From the NCBI RefSeq assembly GCF_018413605.1, contig NZ_JAHCDN010000002.1:124001-188000 (forward strand): DNA of 64,000 nucleotides, given 5' to 3'. Positions within the stretch are counted from its first letter, which is position 1, and each line of letters starts with the position of its first letter. The translations under genes and the position numbers were made by a program. Positions 35,336 through 43,829 of the stretch are shown piece after piece. The notes beneath the pieces are model-generated. The model was not told the DNA's origin, did not search any database, and saw only the letters and a list, made by a program, of their open reading frames with translations. The DNA is from Variovorax sp. PCZ-1 (GTDB lineage: Bacteria; Pseudomonadota; Gammaproteobacteria; Burkholderiales; Burkholderiaceae_C).

Positions 35336-35366
35336 CGTTAAACAAGATTCAGATCCTTGTTTAACG
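35336..35366 (+). promoter_or_regulatory. Leader hairpin next to the DUF4139 ribosome-binding site
   Basis: CGTTAAACAAG and CTTGTTTAACG form an uninterrupted 11-bp stem with a 9-nt loop. The right arm ends one base before the GGAG ribosome site of the gene starting at 35375, so the stem could affect initiation or be a transcription-stop relic. There is no T-run. Confidence 0.5.
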
Positions 35367-35374
35367 GAGAAAAC

Positions 35375-37486
35375 ATGACTTCAAAAATAACGCAGCGCAC
35401 TTTTGTGATGTGCGCTTTCGCTTTGGCCGCGCTTCCTGCACTGGCTAGCGTCTCGCCCGCCTTGAATCTCAAGCGTGTCACGCTCTCGTCTTCAGGTGTA
35501 GGCTATTTTGAGTATGAGGCTCAAGTGGAGCGCGATGGGGTGTTGCGTTTGCCAGTGAAATTAACCCAAGTCAATGATGTGCTGAAAAGCTTGGTGGTGT
35601 TTGACGGCAAAGGGCAGATCGCAGGCGTGAGCCTGCCGGGGCGCGAGCCCTTGGGCGAGATGCTGCGGCAATTGCCTTTTGATGCAGGGGCGCTTGAGAG
35701 CATGCCGCAATTGCTCAAGGCCTTGACGGGCGCTGCTTTGCGCGTGGATACGCAGGGCGGTACCTTGGAAGGGCGCATCATGGCGGTGGAAGCGTTCATG
35801 CAGCGCTCGGAAAAAGGCATGGAGATCACGCGCCACCGCGCGAGCTTGCTCACGGCTTCTGGCCTCAAGCCATTTGTGATTGAAGAGGCGAGAAACATTC
35901 AATTCCAAGATGCCACGCTGCGCGAGCAAATCGCCTCTGCGCTGATGGCCATGCATGACAACCGCGCCAAAGATGGCCGCACGGTGGAGATCATCACGCG
36001 CGGCAACGTGGCGCGCACAGTGCGCGTGGGCTTTGTGACGAGCGCGCCGATTTGGAAAACGGCCTATCGCTTGACTGTGCCTTCTATGGACGCGGCTGCA
36101 GGAGCCAAAAGCAATCTCCAAGGCTGGGCTGTGATTGAAAACATGAGTGGTCAAGATTGGCGCGGCGTGGAGCTCACGCTGACCACAGGCAAGCCAGTGG
36201 CCTTTCAGCAGAATTTATACGACAGCGTGTTTAACGAGCGGCCTCAGGTGCCGATAGAGATGCCGGGGCGCATTGTGCCGCGTGCGGATACGGGCGCTGT
36301 GCAAGCGCAGGTCTTCAGCCAAGCGCCAGCGTTTGAAGCGGCGAAGGCGAATATGCTTGCAGCGCCAGCTGCGGCTCCCGCGCCTGCTCGAGCTGTCGCA
36401 AGGCCGGCTCCTGCACCTGCACCTGCTCCGGCTCCCGCTGCGCCGTCACCTCGCTATGCGGCAGCAGATGCTAGCCCTCCTGTGCTCGCGCAAGTCGCTG
36501 ATTTAGCGGGCAACCAAGATCAAGGCACGCAAGTGAGCTACAAGTTTCCGCTGCCGGTGAGCGTGGGCAATGGGCGCAGCTTATCGGTGCCGATCATCGT
36601 GCAAGAGCTCTCTGGCCAGCGCGTGGCGCAATATCAGCCGCAGGTGAGCAGCCAGTTTCCGCTGGCAGCGATTGGCTTGGCAAACACCACGGCTCATGGC
36701 TTGCCGCCCGGTGCAGTCACGGTGTATGAGCAAGGCAAAGCGGAGGCGAGCTTCTTGGGCGATGCGCAACTGGCCGCGCTGCCAGCTGGGGAGAGCCGCA
36801 TGCTGGCTTTCGCGCTGGATCAAAAAATCAGCATCAGCTCCAGCGTGAGCAATAGCAATACGACGACGCGCGCCAGCGTAGAGCGCGCCACGCTGGTGGT
36901 GGAGAGCTTGCAACGCCAGATTCACAGCTTCAGCGTTAAGAGCAATCATGCAAGCGATCAAAGCGTGGTGGTCGATGTGCCGCGCTACATGGGCTATACA
37001 TTGCTTGCGCCCAGCGGCGAGGCACTTGGTGAATCGCAAGGCCAGAATCGGACGAATTGGCGCGTGAAGCTGCCCGCGCCTGCAGGCACAGCGCGCGTAC
37101 ATGAGGTGACGCTGGAGCAACCCATGCCGCAGCGCTTGCCATTGCAGAATTTGAACGCGTATCAGTTGCAGGAATATCTGCGCATCGCCAAGGATGAAGC
37201 CAGCGTGAGTACCTTGCGCCGCTTGCTGGGGCTGCGACAAACGGTGGAAGCGCAAAGTGAGTTGTTTGCGCAGGCCAATGCCACCGTGAGCGAGCAGCAG
37301 GTAGAACAAGCGCGTTTGCGGGAGAACTTATCTACTGTGAGCCGCGGCTCCGAGCTGTACAAGCGTTACAGCGAAGGCTTGAATGAGGCAGAGAACCGAA
37401 TTTTGGCGGCGCTCAAAGCGCGCGATGCCGCAGCGGCTTTGCGTGATACGGCGCAGGTGCAGGTGCGGCAAATGCTGACTTTTTAA
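35375..37486 (+). CDS. Secreted DUF4139-domain protein
   Basis: This 703-residue protein has a signal peptide (MTSKITQRTFVMCAFALAAL, cut near ALA-S). It begins its mature part LNLKRVTLSSSGVGYFEYEA and has NDVLKSLVVFDGKGQIAGVSLPG, typical of DUF4139/mucoidy-inhibitor-like proteins. A low-complexity linker of repeated A-P (about residues 330-365) separates the N-terminal and C-terminal beta-rich parts. The C-terminal region after LQEYLRIAKDEASVSTLRRL is predicted coiled coil, rich in E, Q and A. Function is not known. GGAG precedes the ATG at 35375; an earlier in-frame TTG lies in the leader hairpin. Confidence 0.85.
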   Translation: MTSKITQRTFVMCAFALAALPALASVSPALNLKRVTLSSSGVGYFEYEAQVERDGVLRLPVKLTQVNDVLKSLVVFDGKGQIAGVSLPGREPLGEMLRQLPFDAGALESMPQLLKALTGAALRVDTQGGTLEGRIMAVEAFMQRSEKGMEITRHRASLLTASGLKPFVIEEARNIQFQDATLREQIASALMAMHDNRAKDGRTVEIITRGNVARTVRVGFVTSAPIWKTAYRLTVPSMDAAAGAKSNLQGWAVIENMSGQDWRGVELTLTTGKPVAFQQNLYDSVFNERPQVPIEMPGRIVPRADTGAVQAQVFSQAPAFEAAKANMLAAPAAAPAPARAVARPAPAPAPAPAPAAPSPRYAAADASPPVLAQVADLAGNQDQGTQVSYKFPLPVSVGNGRSLSVPIIVQELSGQRVAQYQPQVSSQFPLAAIGLANTTAHGLPPGAVTVYEQGKAEASFLGDAQLAALPAGESRMLAFALDQKISISSSVSNSNTTTRASVERATLVVESLQRQIHSFSVKSNHASDQSVVVDVPRYMGYTLLAPSGEALGESQGQNRTNWRVKLPAPAGTARVHEVTLEQPMPQRLPLQNLNAYQLQEYLRIAKDEASVSTLRRLLGLRQTVEAQSELFAQANATVSEQQVEQARLRENLSTVSRGSELYKRYSEGLNEAENRILAALKARDAAAALRDTAQVQVRQMLTF

Positions 37487-37487
37487 G

Positions 37488-37555
37488 AGAAATTTCAAGC
37501 ATTTTGAGCAGTTTGCTGGCGTAGATATTGCGCGAAGTGCTATTGAATTTATAGC
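37488..37555 (-). repeat. Interspersed repeat, copy I
   Basis: On the minus strand: stem GCTATAAATTCAATAGC, core ACTTCGCGCAA, ATCT, ACGCCAGCAAACTGCTC, tail AAAATGCTTGAAATTTC. It starts right after the DUF4139 stop codon and ends 8 bp before the LexA-like box of the next gene. Confidence 0.85.
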
Positions 37556-37562
37556 GTGCAAA

Positions 37563-37582
37563 TACTGTTTATAAAAACAGTA
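37563..37582. promoter_or_regulatory. LexA (SOS) box
   Basis: TACTGTTTATAAAAACAGTA is a perfect CTG-N10-CAG SOS box of the TACTGT(AT-rich)ACAGTA type, 19 bp before the ATG of the Y-family polymerase gene. It predicts DNA-damage induction of that gene. Confidence 0.9.
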
Positions 37583-37601
37583 AAAACGCTAAAATAAGGG
37601 C

Positions 37602-38858
37602 ATGCTTCCCAGTTTTTTCGTCGATTTCAACTCCTTCTTTGCTTCCGTCGAGCAGCAGCTGGATGTGAATTTACGTGGGCGGCCGGTGGGAGTCGTACCG
37701 GTGATGGCTGAGACGAGTTGCTGCATTGCGGCCAGCATCGAGGCGAAGAAGTTTGGTGTGAAAACCGGCACTGGCGTACGCGATGCGCGCAAGCTGTGCC
37801 CGGAAATTGTGTTTGTGCACGCGCAGCATGAGAAATACGTGGCGGTGCATGAGAAGGCCGTGGTGGCGGTAGACCGCATCTTGCCTGTGAAACAAGTGAT
37901 GAGCATTGATGAGATGGAATGCGAGCTGCCGCTGCGCTTCCAAACGCGTGAACACGCCACGCGGCTATCGGGTTTGGTGAAGCAAGAAATATTGGATTCG
38001 GTGGGCGATCAGTTGCAAGTGAGCATCGGTGTGGCACCCAACACCATGCTGGCCAAGCTGGCCTCGGACATGATGAAACCCAATGGCCTGGTGATCATCG
38101 AGCAGCATGAAATCCCTGAGAAGCTATTGCATCTGAAACTGCAAGACATCACCGGCGTGGGCAGGCGCATGCTGGTTCGCCTCAATGATTGCGGTATTCA
38201 CAACATGGCAGATTTGTATGCCGCGCCACGCGACTTGCTGCACACGGCTTGGGGTGGTGTGGCAGGTGATGAGATGTATGACAAACTGCGCGGCGTGGCC
38301 TACGGGCCGCGCAAAACAGAATCGCGCAGCCTCGGGCATTCGCATATGCTGCCGCCCGCGATGCGTAACCCCACTGACGCGCTGGCTGTGCTCCATCGGC
38401 TCACGCAAAAGGCGGCAATGCGGCTGCGCAAACAAGGTTTTTATGCCACGGCTTTCAGTGTGAGCGTGCGCTGCGGCCATGGGTATTCTGATCATGGCGG
38501 CGGCCACCGCGAGGCGCGTATGGGGCAGACGCAAGACACAGCCATCTTGCTGCACACGCTGGATTTGCTTTGGCACAGTGGGCTGCATTTGCTGATGCGC
38601 CCCAAGGCCGTGGGCATGGTGCTGCATGGCCTTGTGCCAGCGAGTCAACATACGCCAGGCTTGTTTGATGCGCCTCCACAGGATAAGGCTAGCAAAGCAC
38701 CCATCAGAGAACGCGCCAAGCTGCTCCATGCACTGGATGGCATCAATCGCCGCTACGGTAAAAACGCCCTGTATTTCGCCACCGCGCATGGCGCGCTGGA
38801 TCATGCGCCGATGCGGATTGCTTTCAATCGCATCCCTGACATCGAGACCGAGCGTTAA
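37602..38858 (+). CDS. Y-family DNA polymerase, SOS-regulated
   Basis: This 418-residue protein is a translesion polymerase of the DinB/ImuB/UmuC superfamily. It starts LPSFFVDFNSFFASVEQQLD, with the first catalytic D and the FF steric gate, and has the second catalytic pair in VMSIDEMECEL. A thumb helix-hairpin-helix is seen in LQDITGVGRRMLVRLNDCGI, followed by a little-finger domain. There is no evident C-terminal beta-clamp motif QLxLF; GLFDAPPQ near residue 354 is a weak candidate. It is longer than Pol IV of about 350. A LexA-like box lies 19 bp upstream. Assignment to DinB proper is uncertain, so I give no symbol. Confidence 0.88.
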   Translation: MLPSFFVDFNSFFASVEQQLDVNLRGRPVGVVPVMAETSCCIAASIEAKKFGVKTGTGVRDARKLCPEIVFVHAQHEKYVAVHEKAVVAVDRILPVKQVMSIDEMECELPLRFQTREHATRLSGLVKQEILDSVGDQLQVSIGVAPNTMLAKLASDMMKPNGLVIIEQHEIPEKLLHLKLQDITGVGRRMLVRLNDCGIHNMADLYAAPRDLLHTAWGGVAGDEMYDKLRGVAYGPRKTESRSLGHSHMLPPAMRNPTDALAVLHRLTQKAAMRLRKQGFYATAFSVSVRCGHGYSDHGGGHREARMGQTQDTAILLHTLDLLWHSGLHLLMRPKAVGMVLHGLVPASQHTPGLFDAPPQDKASKAPIRERAKLLHALDGINRRYGKNALYFATAHGALDHAPMRIAFNRIPDIETER

Positions 38859-38875
38859 CCCGACTTAGGTTGGGT

Positions 38876-38938
38876 ACTCCTAATTCAATAGCGCTCTGCG
38901 CAAATTCTATGCCGCCTGTATCCGCATTTCTTGCCAAT
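38876..38938 (+). repeat. Interspersed repeat, copy J
   Basis: Stem ACTCCTAATTCAATAGC, core GCTCTGCGCAA, ATTCT, ATGCCGCCTGTAT and tail CCGCATTTCTTGCC. The GCCGGC block has changed to GCCGCC. It lies between the polymerase gene and the cyclase gene. Confidence 0.8.
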
Positions 38939-38994
38939 TTCTTCACGGAAAATGTCACACTTTCAGCCTACAATGGTTTTAAAACATCATTGCT

Positions 38995-39933
38995 ATGCCA
39001 ACCGTTGTCTTCTGTGATCTTGTGGGCTCCACAGGGCTTTTTGAAAAGCTCGGTGATGCCACGGCCTCGCATCTGGTCACGCAGCTCAATCATGCTTTGG
39101 GACGCGCTATTACCCAGTACGAAGGGCGCGTGGTGAAAACCTTAGGCGATGGCATTTTTGCTGTGTTCCCAAAGGAAGAACAAGCCGTCAGTGCCTGCTG
39201 CGAAATCCAGCGCGAGCTGATGGAGCGGCCGTTGATGCTGTTTGCTGATGAAAAACTCGCCGTGAGCTCGGGCACGTTCCGCAGCCTGCGGATTGAGCTG
39301 CAAATCGGCATGGAATCTGGCGAAGTCGTGGAGATCAATGGCGATTGTTATGGCGATGCGGTCAACAGCGCTGCCCGCTTGGCTGATTTGGCCGGCGCGC
39401 GGCAAATCCTCACCAGCCAGCGCGTGTATGACGCGCTTCCCCCCAGCCGCCACGGCGAACTCAGTAGCTTGGGCCCCATGTTTTTACGCGGCAAGGAAGA
39501 AACGACCACGGTCTACCGCATCAATTGGCAGAAAAAATCCGAGATCGATCCCGATGCCACGATGCTAGGCGTCTCTTTCAAGGAAGCGCTGCGCACACAG
39601 CAGCTGCAATTGAGCTTTGGCGGCAAAACCGTCAAACTCCAGCAATCAGGCAGCGCCATCAAGGCCGTGCAAATGGGGCGAGCCACCACATGCGAGCTGG
39701 AAGTGAGCGATCCACGCGTCTCGCGCACGCATGCCAGCGTGCAAGTGCGAGGCAACCAGTTTGTGCTCACCGATGCCTCCAGCTACGGCACGTGGGTGTA
39801 TGTGGGCGGCCAGAGCGAGCCGCTGGTGTTGCGCCGCACGGATTGCGTGCTCGTGGGTGAAGGCGAGATATCGCTGGGCTGCGAGCGTACAGCTGAGAAT
39901 GCGGCCATTGTCAAATTCAGCGTGCAAGGCTGA
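38995..39933 (+). CDS. Class III adenylate/guanylate cyclase with C-terminal FHA domain
   Basis: In this 312-residue protein, residues 1-180 form a class III nucleotidyl cyclase: metal-binding D8 in VVFCDLVGSTGLF, D52 in VKTLGDGIFAVF, then IGMESGEVVEINGDCYGDAVNSAARLADLA with the asparagine and arginine of the transition-state site. Residues about 225-312 form an FHA phosphothreonine-binding domain: MGRATTCELEVSDPRVSRTHASVQV, then SSYGTWVYV. It lacks membrane segments, so it is cytosolic. Which nucleotide is made, and which phosphoprotein controls it, cannot be told. Unlike the receiver-linked protein at 29588, the catalytic residues look intact. Confidence 0.9.
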   Translation: MPTVVFCDLVGSTGLFEKLGDATASHLVTQLNHALGRAITQYEGRVVKTLGDGIFAVFPKEEQAVSACCEIQRELMERPLMLFADEKLAVSSGTFRSLRIELQIGMESGEVVEINGDCYGDAVNSAARLADLAGARQILTSQRVYDALPPSRHGELSSLGPMFLRGKEETTTVYRINWQKKSEIDPDATMLGVSFKEALRTQQLQLSFGGKTVKLQQSGSAIKAVQMGRATTCELEVSDPRVSRTHASVQVRGNQFVLTDASSYGTWVYVGGQSEPLVLRRTDCVLVGEGEISLGCERTAENAAIVKFSVQG

Positions 39934-40009
39934 ATGGTCAATACATGTTGCTGTTTACGCGACAATACTGGGTTTGAGTCTTAAAAGGCCAAGGAAGGCC
40001 TGATCTTTT

Positions 40010-40402
40010 ATGAAACACCTTGACCCCCGCGCCGCCTGGGAAGCCATCAAAAGCAATCCTGATGCACTGTTTGTGGATGTGCGCATGGAAATTGAATCGC
40101 TCTACGTCGGCCGCCCGCCAGGTGTGGTCAATATTGCCTGGTATGAGTACCCCGAGCTTACGCCGCAGCCGAATGCCTTCGTTGCAGCTGTGGAGCGCGA
40201 AGCAGGGCGCAAAGATCGTGCGATCTACTTGATCTGCCGCAGCGGTAAGCGCACCGTCGATGCGGCCAAAGCACTGGATGCCGCAGGCTTTACCGATGTG
40301 ACCAATATCAAAGAAGGCTTCGAAGGCGAGCTGGATGAGAAATTCCATCGCTCAACTCAATCTGGCTGGCGTTTTCACGGCCTGCCTTGGGAGCAAATGT
40401 AA
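40010..40402 (+). CDS. Rhodanese-domain sulfurtransferase
   Basis: This 130-residue single-domain rhodanese has FVDVRMEIESLYVGRPPGVVN and the active-site loop LICRSGKRTVDAA with the catalytic cysteine. It ends NIKEGFEGELDEKFHRS and GWRFHGLPWEQM, close to the rhodanese at 14095. A sigma-32-like promoter for htpG begins 10 bp after its stop, so htpG is probably transcribed separately. Confidence 0.9.
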   Translation: MKHLDPRAAWEAIKSNPDALFVDVRMEIESLYVGRPPGVVNIAWYEYPELTPQPNAFVAAVEREAGRKDRAIYLICRSGKRTVDAAKALDAAGFTDVTNIKEGFEGELDEKFHRSTQSGWRFHGLPWEQM

Positions 40403-40411
40403 TTTCTCCCT

Positions 40412-40440
40412 CTTGAAATTCTGCGAGCGAGCCACAATTT
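40412..40440 (+). promoter_or_regulatory. Sigma-32-like heat-shock promoter for htpG
   Basis: CTTGAAA at 40412-40418 and CCACAATTT at 40432-40440 are separated by 13 bp, close to the sigma-32 consensus CTTGAAA-N11-16-CCCCATNT. It lies 47 bp upstream of the htpG start. Confidence 0.75.
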
Positions 40441-40486
40441 CGTGACTCTTTCTTGCCCGTTTTGTTTTTTAGTTTAACGACACACC

Positions 40487-42478
40487 ATGAGCAAACAAAC
40501 TCTTTCCTTCCAGGCCGAAGTTGCCCAACTGCTGCACCTCGTCACGCACTCCCTGTATTCCAATAAAGATATTTTTCTGCGCGAGCTGATTTCTAACGCA
40601 TCCGATGCTTGCGACAAGCTGCGCTTTGAAGCCATCCAAGATGGCAAGCTCTATGAAGATGCGCCCAATTTAGAGGTGCGCGTGAGCTTCGACAAAGAAG
40701 CCAAGACGCTGACTATCGCCGACAACGGTATCGGCATGAGCCAGCAAGAAGCGGTGGACAACCTCGGCACGATTGCCAAGAGCGGCACCAAAGAATTCGT
40801 GGGCAAGCTCGCTGATGCTCAGAAGTCGCAGGCCAAAGACGAAGGCTCGCTCATTGGCCAATTCGGCGTGGGCTTCTACTCTGGCTTCATCGTGGCTGAC
40901 AAGATGGTGGTCGAGACGCGCCGCGCTGGCTTGAAGCACGAAGAAGGCGCACGCTGGACGAGCGGCGGCACGGGAGACTTCGAAATCGAAACCATCACCA
41001 AGCCTACACGCGGCACAAGCATCACCTTGCACCTGCGCGAAGATGCGCTGGAGTATGCAGGCACATGGAAGCTCAAAGAAATCATCAACAAATACTCTGA
41101 CCACATCAGCTTGCCCATCTTGATGGAAAAAGAAGAGTGGAAAGAAGGCGAAGCCATTGATCCAGCCGACCCGAGCAAAGGCACCAAGGGCGGCGGCATG
41201 GTCAAAACCGGCGAGTGGGAAAAAATCAACGCCGCTGCCGCGCTGTGGACGCGCGCGAAGAAAGATATCACGCAAGAGCAGTACAACGATTTTTACAAGA
41301 ACATTTCCTACGACCAAGAAGCACCGCTGGCACATACACACAATCGTGTCGAAGGCAGCACGGAATACACGCAGCTGCTTTATGTTCCTGCCAAAGCGCC
41401 GTTTGACTTGTGGAACCGCGACAAAAAAGCCGGTATCAAGCTCTACGTCAAACGCGTCTTCATCATGGACGATGCCGAGAGCCTCATGCCTACGTATCTG
41501 CGCTTCATCAAAGGCGTGGTGGATTCAGCAGACTTGCCACTCAATGTGAGCCGAGAAATCCTGCAAGAAAGCCGCGATACGCGCACCATCCGCGAAGGCA
41601 ACACCAAACGTGTGCTCTCTATGCTGGAAGATTTGGCCAAGCATGACAGCCATGCTGCTTCTACTGACAGCAAAGAAGTCACGGATATCGTCGATGAAGC
41701 CGACAAAGCCAAAGAAGGCAAGTTCACCGCCTTCTACTCAGAATTCGGCTCCGTGCTCAAAGAAGGCTTGGGCGAAGACTTTGCCAACCGCGAGCGTATT
41801 GCCAAGCTGCTGCGCTTTGCGTCAACGAGCTTTGATACCGTGACGGTGAGCCTTGCTGACTACAAAGCCCGCATGAAAGAAGGCCAAGAAGCGATTTACT
41901 ACATCACCGCCGACACGCTGGCCGCCGCCAAGAGCAGCCCGCAGCTCGAAGTGTTCAAGAAAAAAGGCATCGAAGTGCTGCTCATGACCGATCGCGTCGA
42001 TGAGTGGGCGCTCTCGCATCTCAATGAGTTTGATGGCACGGCCATGCAGTCTGTGGCCAAAGGCGCAGTGGATTTAGGCAAGCTGCAAGATGAAGAGGAA
42101 AAGAAGAAAGCTGAAGAAGCCGCTGAAACTTCCAAAGAGCTGATCGCCAAACTCAAAGAAGCTTTGAAAGGCAAGGCTGATGATGTGCGCGTGACGACTC
42201 GCCTCGTGGATTCACCTGCCTGTTTGGTGGTGAAAGACGATGGCGGCATGAGCCTGCAACTGGCTCGCATGCTCAAAGCAGCTGGCCAGACTGCGCCAGA
42301 GGTCAAGCCCGTGCTGGAGGTAAACGTCGATCACGCTCTAGTCAAACGTCTAAACACCGATGGCGTGCATTTCAACGATCTCGCACATATCGTGTTTGAT
42401 CAAGCCCTGCTGGCCGAAGGTGGTCTGCCTGATGATCCTGCAGCCTATGTGAAGAGGGTGAACGCGCTGCTGGTGTGA
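40487..42478 (+). CDS. htpG: HSP90-family chaperone HtpG
   Basis: HtpG is the bacterial Hsp90, a cytosolic ATP-dependent dimeric chaperone. The 663-residue protein starts [20 protein letters not shown] and has the GHKL ATPase blocks [43 protein letters not shown] and [17 protein letters not shown]. The middle domain has [21 protein letters not shown], and the C-terminal dimerisation domain follows. A short KEEK-type charged stretch ([16 protein letters not shown]) lies at about residue 535. A heat-shock promoter-like sequence precedes it. Confidence 0.98.
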   Translation: MSKQTLSFQAEVAQLLHLVTHSLYSNKDIFLRELISNASDACDKLRFEAIQDGKLYEDAPNLEVRVSFDKEAKTLTIADNGIGMSQQEAVDNLGTIAKSGTKEFVGKLADAQKSQAKDEGSLIGQFGVGFYSGFIVADKMVVETRRAGLKHEEGARWTSGGTGDFEIETITKPTRGTSITLHLREDALEYAGTWKLKEIINKYSDHISLPILMEKEEWKEGEAIDPADPSKGTKGGGMVKTGEWEKINAAAALWTRAKKDITQEQYNDFYKNISYDQEAPLAHTHNRVEGSTEYTQLLYVPAKAPFDLWNRDKKAGIKLYVKRVFIMDDAESLMPTYLRFIKGVVDSADLPLNVSREILQESRDTRTIREGNTKRVLSMLEDLAKHDSHAASTDSKEVTDIVDEADKAKEGKFTAFYSEFGSVLKEGLGEDFANRERIAKLLRFASTSFDTVTVSLADYKARMKEGQEAIYYITADTLAAAKSSPQLEVFKKKGIEVLLMTDRVDEWALSHLNEFDGTAMQSVAKGAVDLGKLQDEEEKKKAEEAAETSKELIAKLKEALKGKADDVRVTTRLVDSPACLVVKDDGGMSLQLARMLKAAGQTAPEVKPVLEVNVDHALVKRLNTDGVHFNDLAHIVFDQALLAEGGLPDDPAAYVKRVNALLV

Positions 42479-42518
42479 TGTATCGCGTGATGCTACTTGC
42501 TGGCGCTGATCGTTGACT

Positions 42519-43133
42519 CTATTTGCCAGCAAGTTTCAGTAAGCGCGCTAGGGCATGGTCGTCGATGCCTTCAGCCAAGAGGCTCTCGTAAGTGCGTTGC
42601 GCATAGTCCAGCGTGGTGCCGTAGCGGCCGCACGATTCAGCAAAGATCTGGCGGTATTGCTGCATGTCGAGCTGCCCGCAGTAGCTGGGGCTGCTCTGCG
42701 ACAGAGTAAAGGCCAATGCATGGACATCGCCTTGCGCCGTGGCGCAGCGAAGCCAGCGCGGGTCATACACGCCCGTGGGCATTTCTCTGAACCACAGATC
42801 TTTCAGGGCCTGCTCCGCTTGCGCAGCAGGAATACGAAAGACCACGCCTTGGCAACTGCCACCGCGCAGCAGGGCGAAGACAAGGCCAGGGCAGTCGGGA
42901 GTGCCTCGGTTGATGCGGCTCCACATCTCCAATGCACGATGCCAACCATGCACTCGCGCCGCGCGGCGCTCTGTGAACTCAAACTCTGGTCGCCAGATTA
43001 AGGAAGCGTAGCCAAATATCCATAAATCGCTTTGTTGATCCTGCCATCGCACCAAGACCTGGTCGAACATCCTTGCAGGGTCTCGTTGGCTGCTGGTTTC
43101 AGGAAGGGGGTGTGCAGGAAAAGCGATAGACAT
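42519..43133 (-). CDS. ChaC-type gamma-glutamylcyclotransferase
   Basis: This 204-residue protein has the ChaC core WIFGYASLIWRPEFEF, HGWHRALEMWSRINRGTP, GLVFALLRGGSCQGVVFRI and WFREMPTGVYDPRW. ChaC proteins release 5-oxoproline from glutathione. The catalytic glutamate is expected in the REM segment, which is present. It converges with htpG, 40 bp apart, and is divergent from the OmpA-like gene. Confidence 0.9.
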   Translation of the reverse strand: MSIAFPAHPLPETSSQRDPARMFDQVLVRWQDQQSDLWIFGYASLIWRPEFEFTERRAARVHGWHRALEMWSRINRGTPDCPGLVFALLRGGSCQGVVFRIPAAQAEQALKDLWFREMPTGVYDPRWLRCATAQGDVHALAFTLSQSSPSYCGQLDMQQYRQIFAESCGRYGTTLDYAQRTYESLLAEGIDDHALARLLKLAGK

Positions 43134-43178
43134 GCTGACAATTTACAATAGAAGCTGTTCAATAAAGGAATGTAGGTT

Positions 43179-43700
43179 ATGAATACTGATAATGATCAAG
43201 ATAGCCGCTTTGCGCTAGGGTTGGTTTTTGTATTGATTGCAATCGTGGTGGCTTCTGTGTTGGGTTTTGCCGTGATGCGAAAAGGCGACAAGGACAGCAG
43301 CAAGCCTGCTGTTGCCGCTGCAGCTGCAGCACCCGCAGCAGCGACGCCTGCGGCAACACCTGGCACTGATGGCGCTAGCGTGACGGTGGAAAACGGTGTG
43401 GTGAAGTTTTACTTCGCATCCGGCAAGGCTGAGTTGGCACAAGGCGGTGTGAATGCGCTGGCGGATATTGTGGCTGCTGCCAAAACAGGCAAAAAAGTAG
43501 GGATCAGTGGATTTGTGGATCCATCGGGCAATGCGGCTCAAAATGCTGAGTTGGCCAAGCAACGCGCCTTTGCTGTTCGTGATTTGCTCACCAGCTCCGG
43601 TGTACCGGCTGATCAAATCGTCTTGGTGCGCCCGAACGATATCAAAGCAGGTGCAACATCTGCAGCCGAAGGCCGTCGCGTTGAAGTGTTCATGATCTGA
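43179..43700 (+). CDS. Membrane-anchored OmpA-like domain protein
   Basis: This 173-residue protein has a cytosolic N-terminus of about 12 residues, one membrane helix (LGLVFVLIAIVVASVLGFAV), an A/P-rich linker and an OmpA-like domain: VVKFYFASGKAELAQGGVNAL, KKVGISGFVDPSGNAAQNAELAKQRAFAVRDLL and VLVRPND with a closing EGRRVEVF. OmpA-like domains bind peptidoglycan; here the anchor is in the inner membrane, not a beta barrel. A terminator follows at 43717-43746. Confidence 0.85.
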   Translation: MNTDNDQDSRFALGLVFVLIAIVVASVLGFAVMRKGDKDSSKPAVAAAAAAPAAATPAATPGTDGASVTVENGVVKFYFASGKAELAQGGVNALADIVAAAKTGKKVGISGFVDPSGNAAQNAELAKQRAFAVRDLLTSSGVPADQIVLVRPNDIKAGATSAAEGRRVEVFMI

Positions 43701-43716
43701 GCTTCGTTGCGTTCTC

Positions 43717-43746
43717 AAAAAAGCCGCTCTTCGAAGCGGCTTTTTG
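43717..43746 (+). terminator. Rho-independent terminator
   Basis: AAAAAAGCCGCT-CTTCGA-AGCGGCTTTTT: a strong stem with A-run before and T-run after, possibly acting on both strands. Confidence 0.9.
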
Positions 43747-43799
43747 TTGCTCGCATGTAACTGGGCGCTGGCTAAATCTGAGCCATCGTCGTATGATTG

Positions 43800-43814
43800 C
43801 GTAATTAAGTTACA
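43800..43814. promoter_or_regulatory. HexR-like operator of edd
   Basis: CGTAATTAAGTTACA matches the published HexR pattern TGTARTTWWAYTACA at all but one or two positions, 15 bp before the edd start. HexR is the KDPG-responsive repressor of edd/eda in many proteobacteria; its gene is not in the window. Confidence 0.75.
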
Positions 43815-43829
43815 TCAATTTAGTGATTC

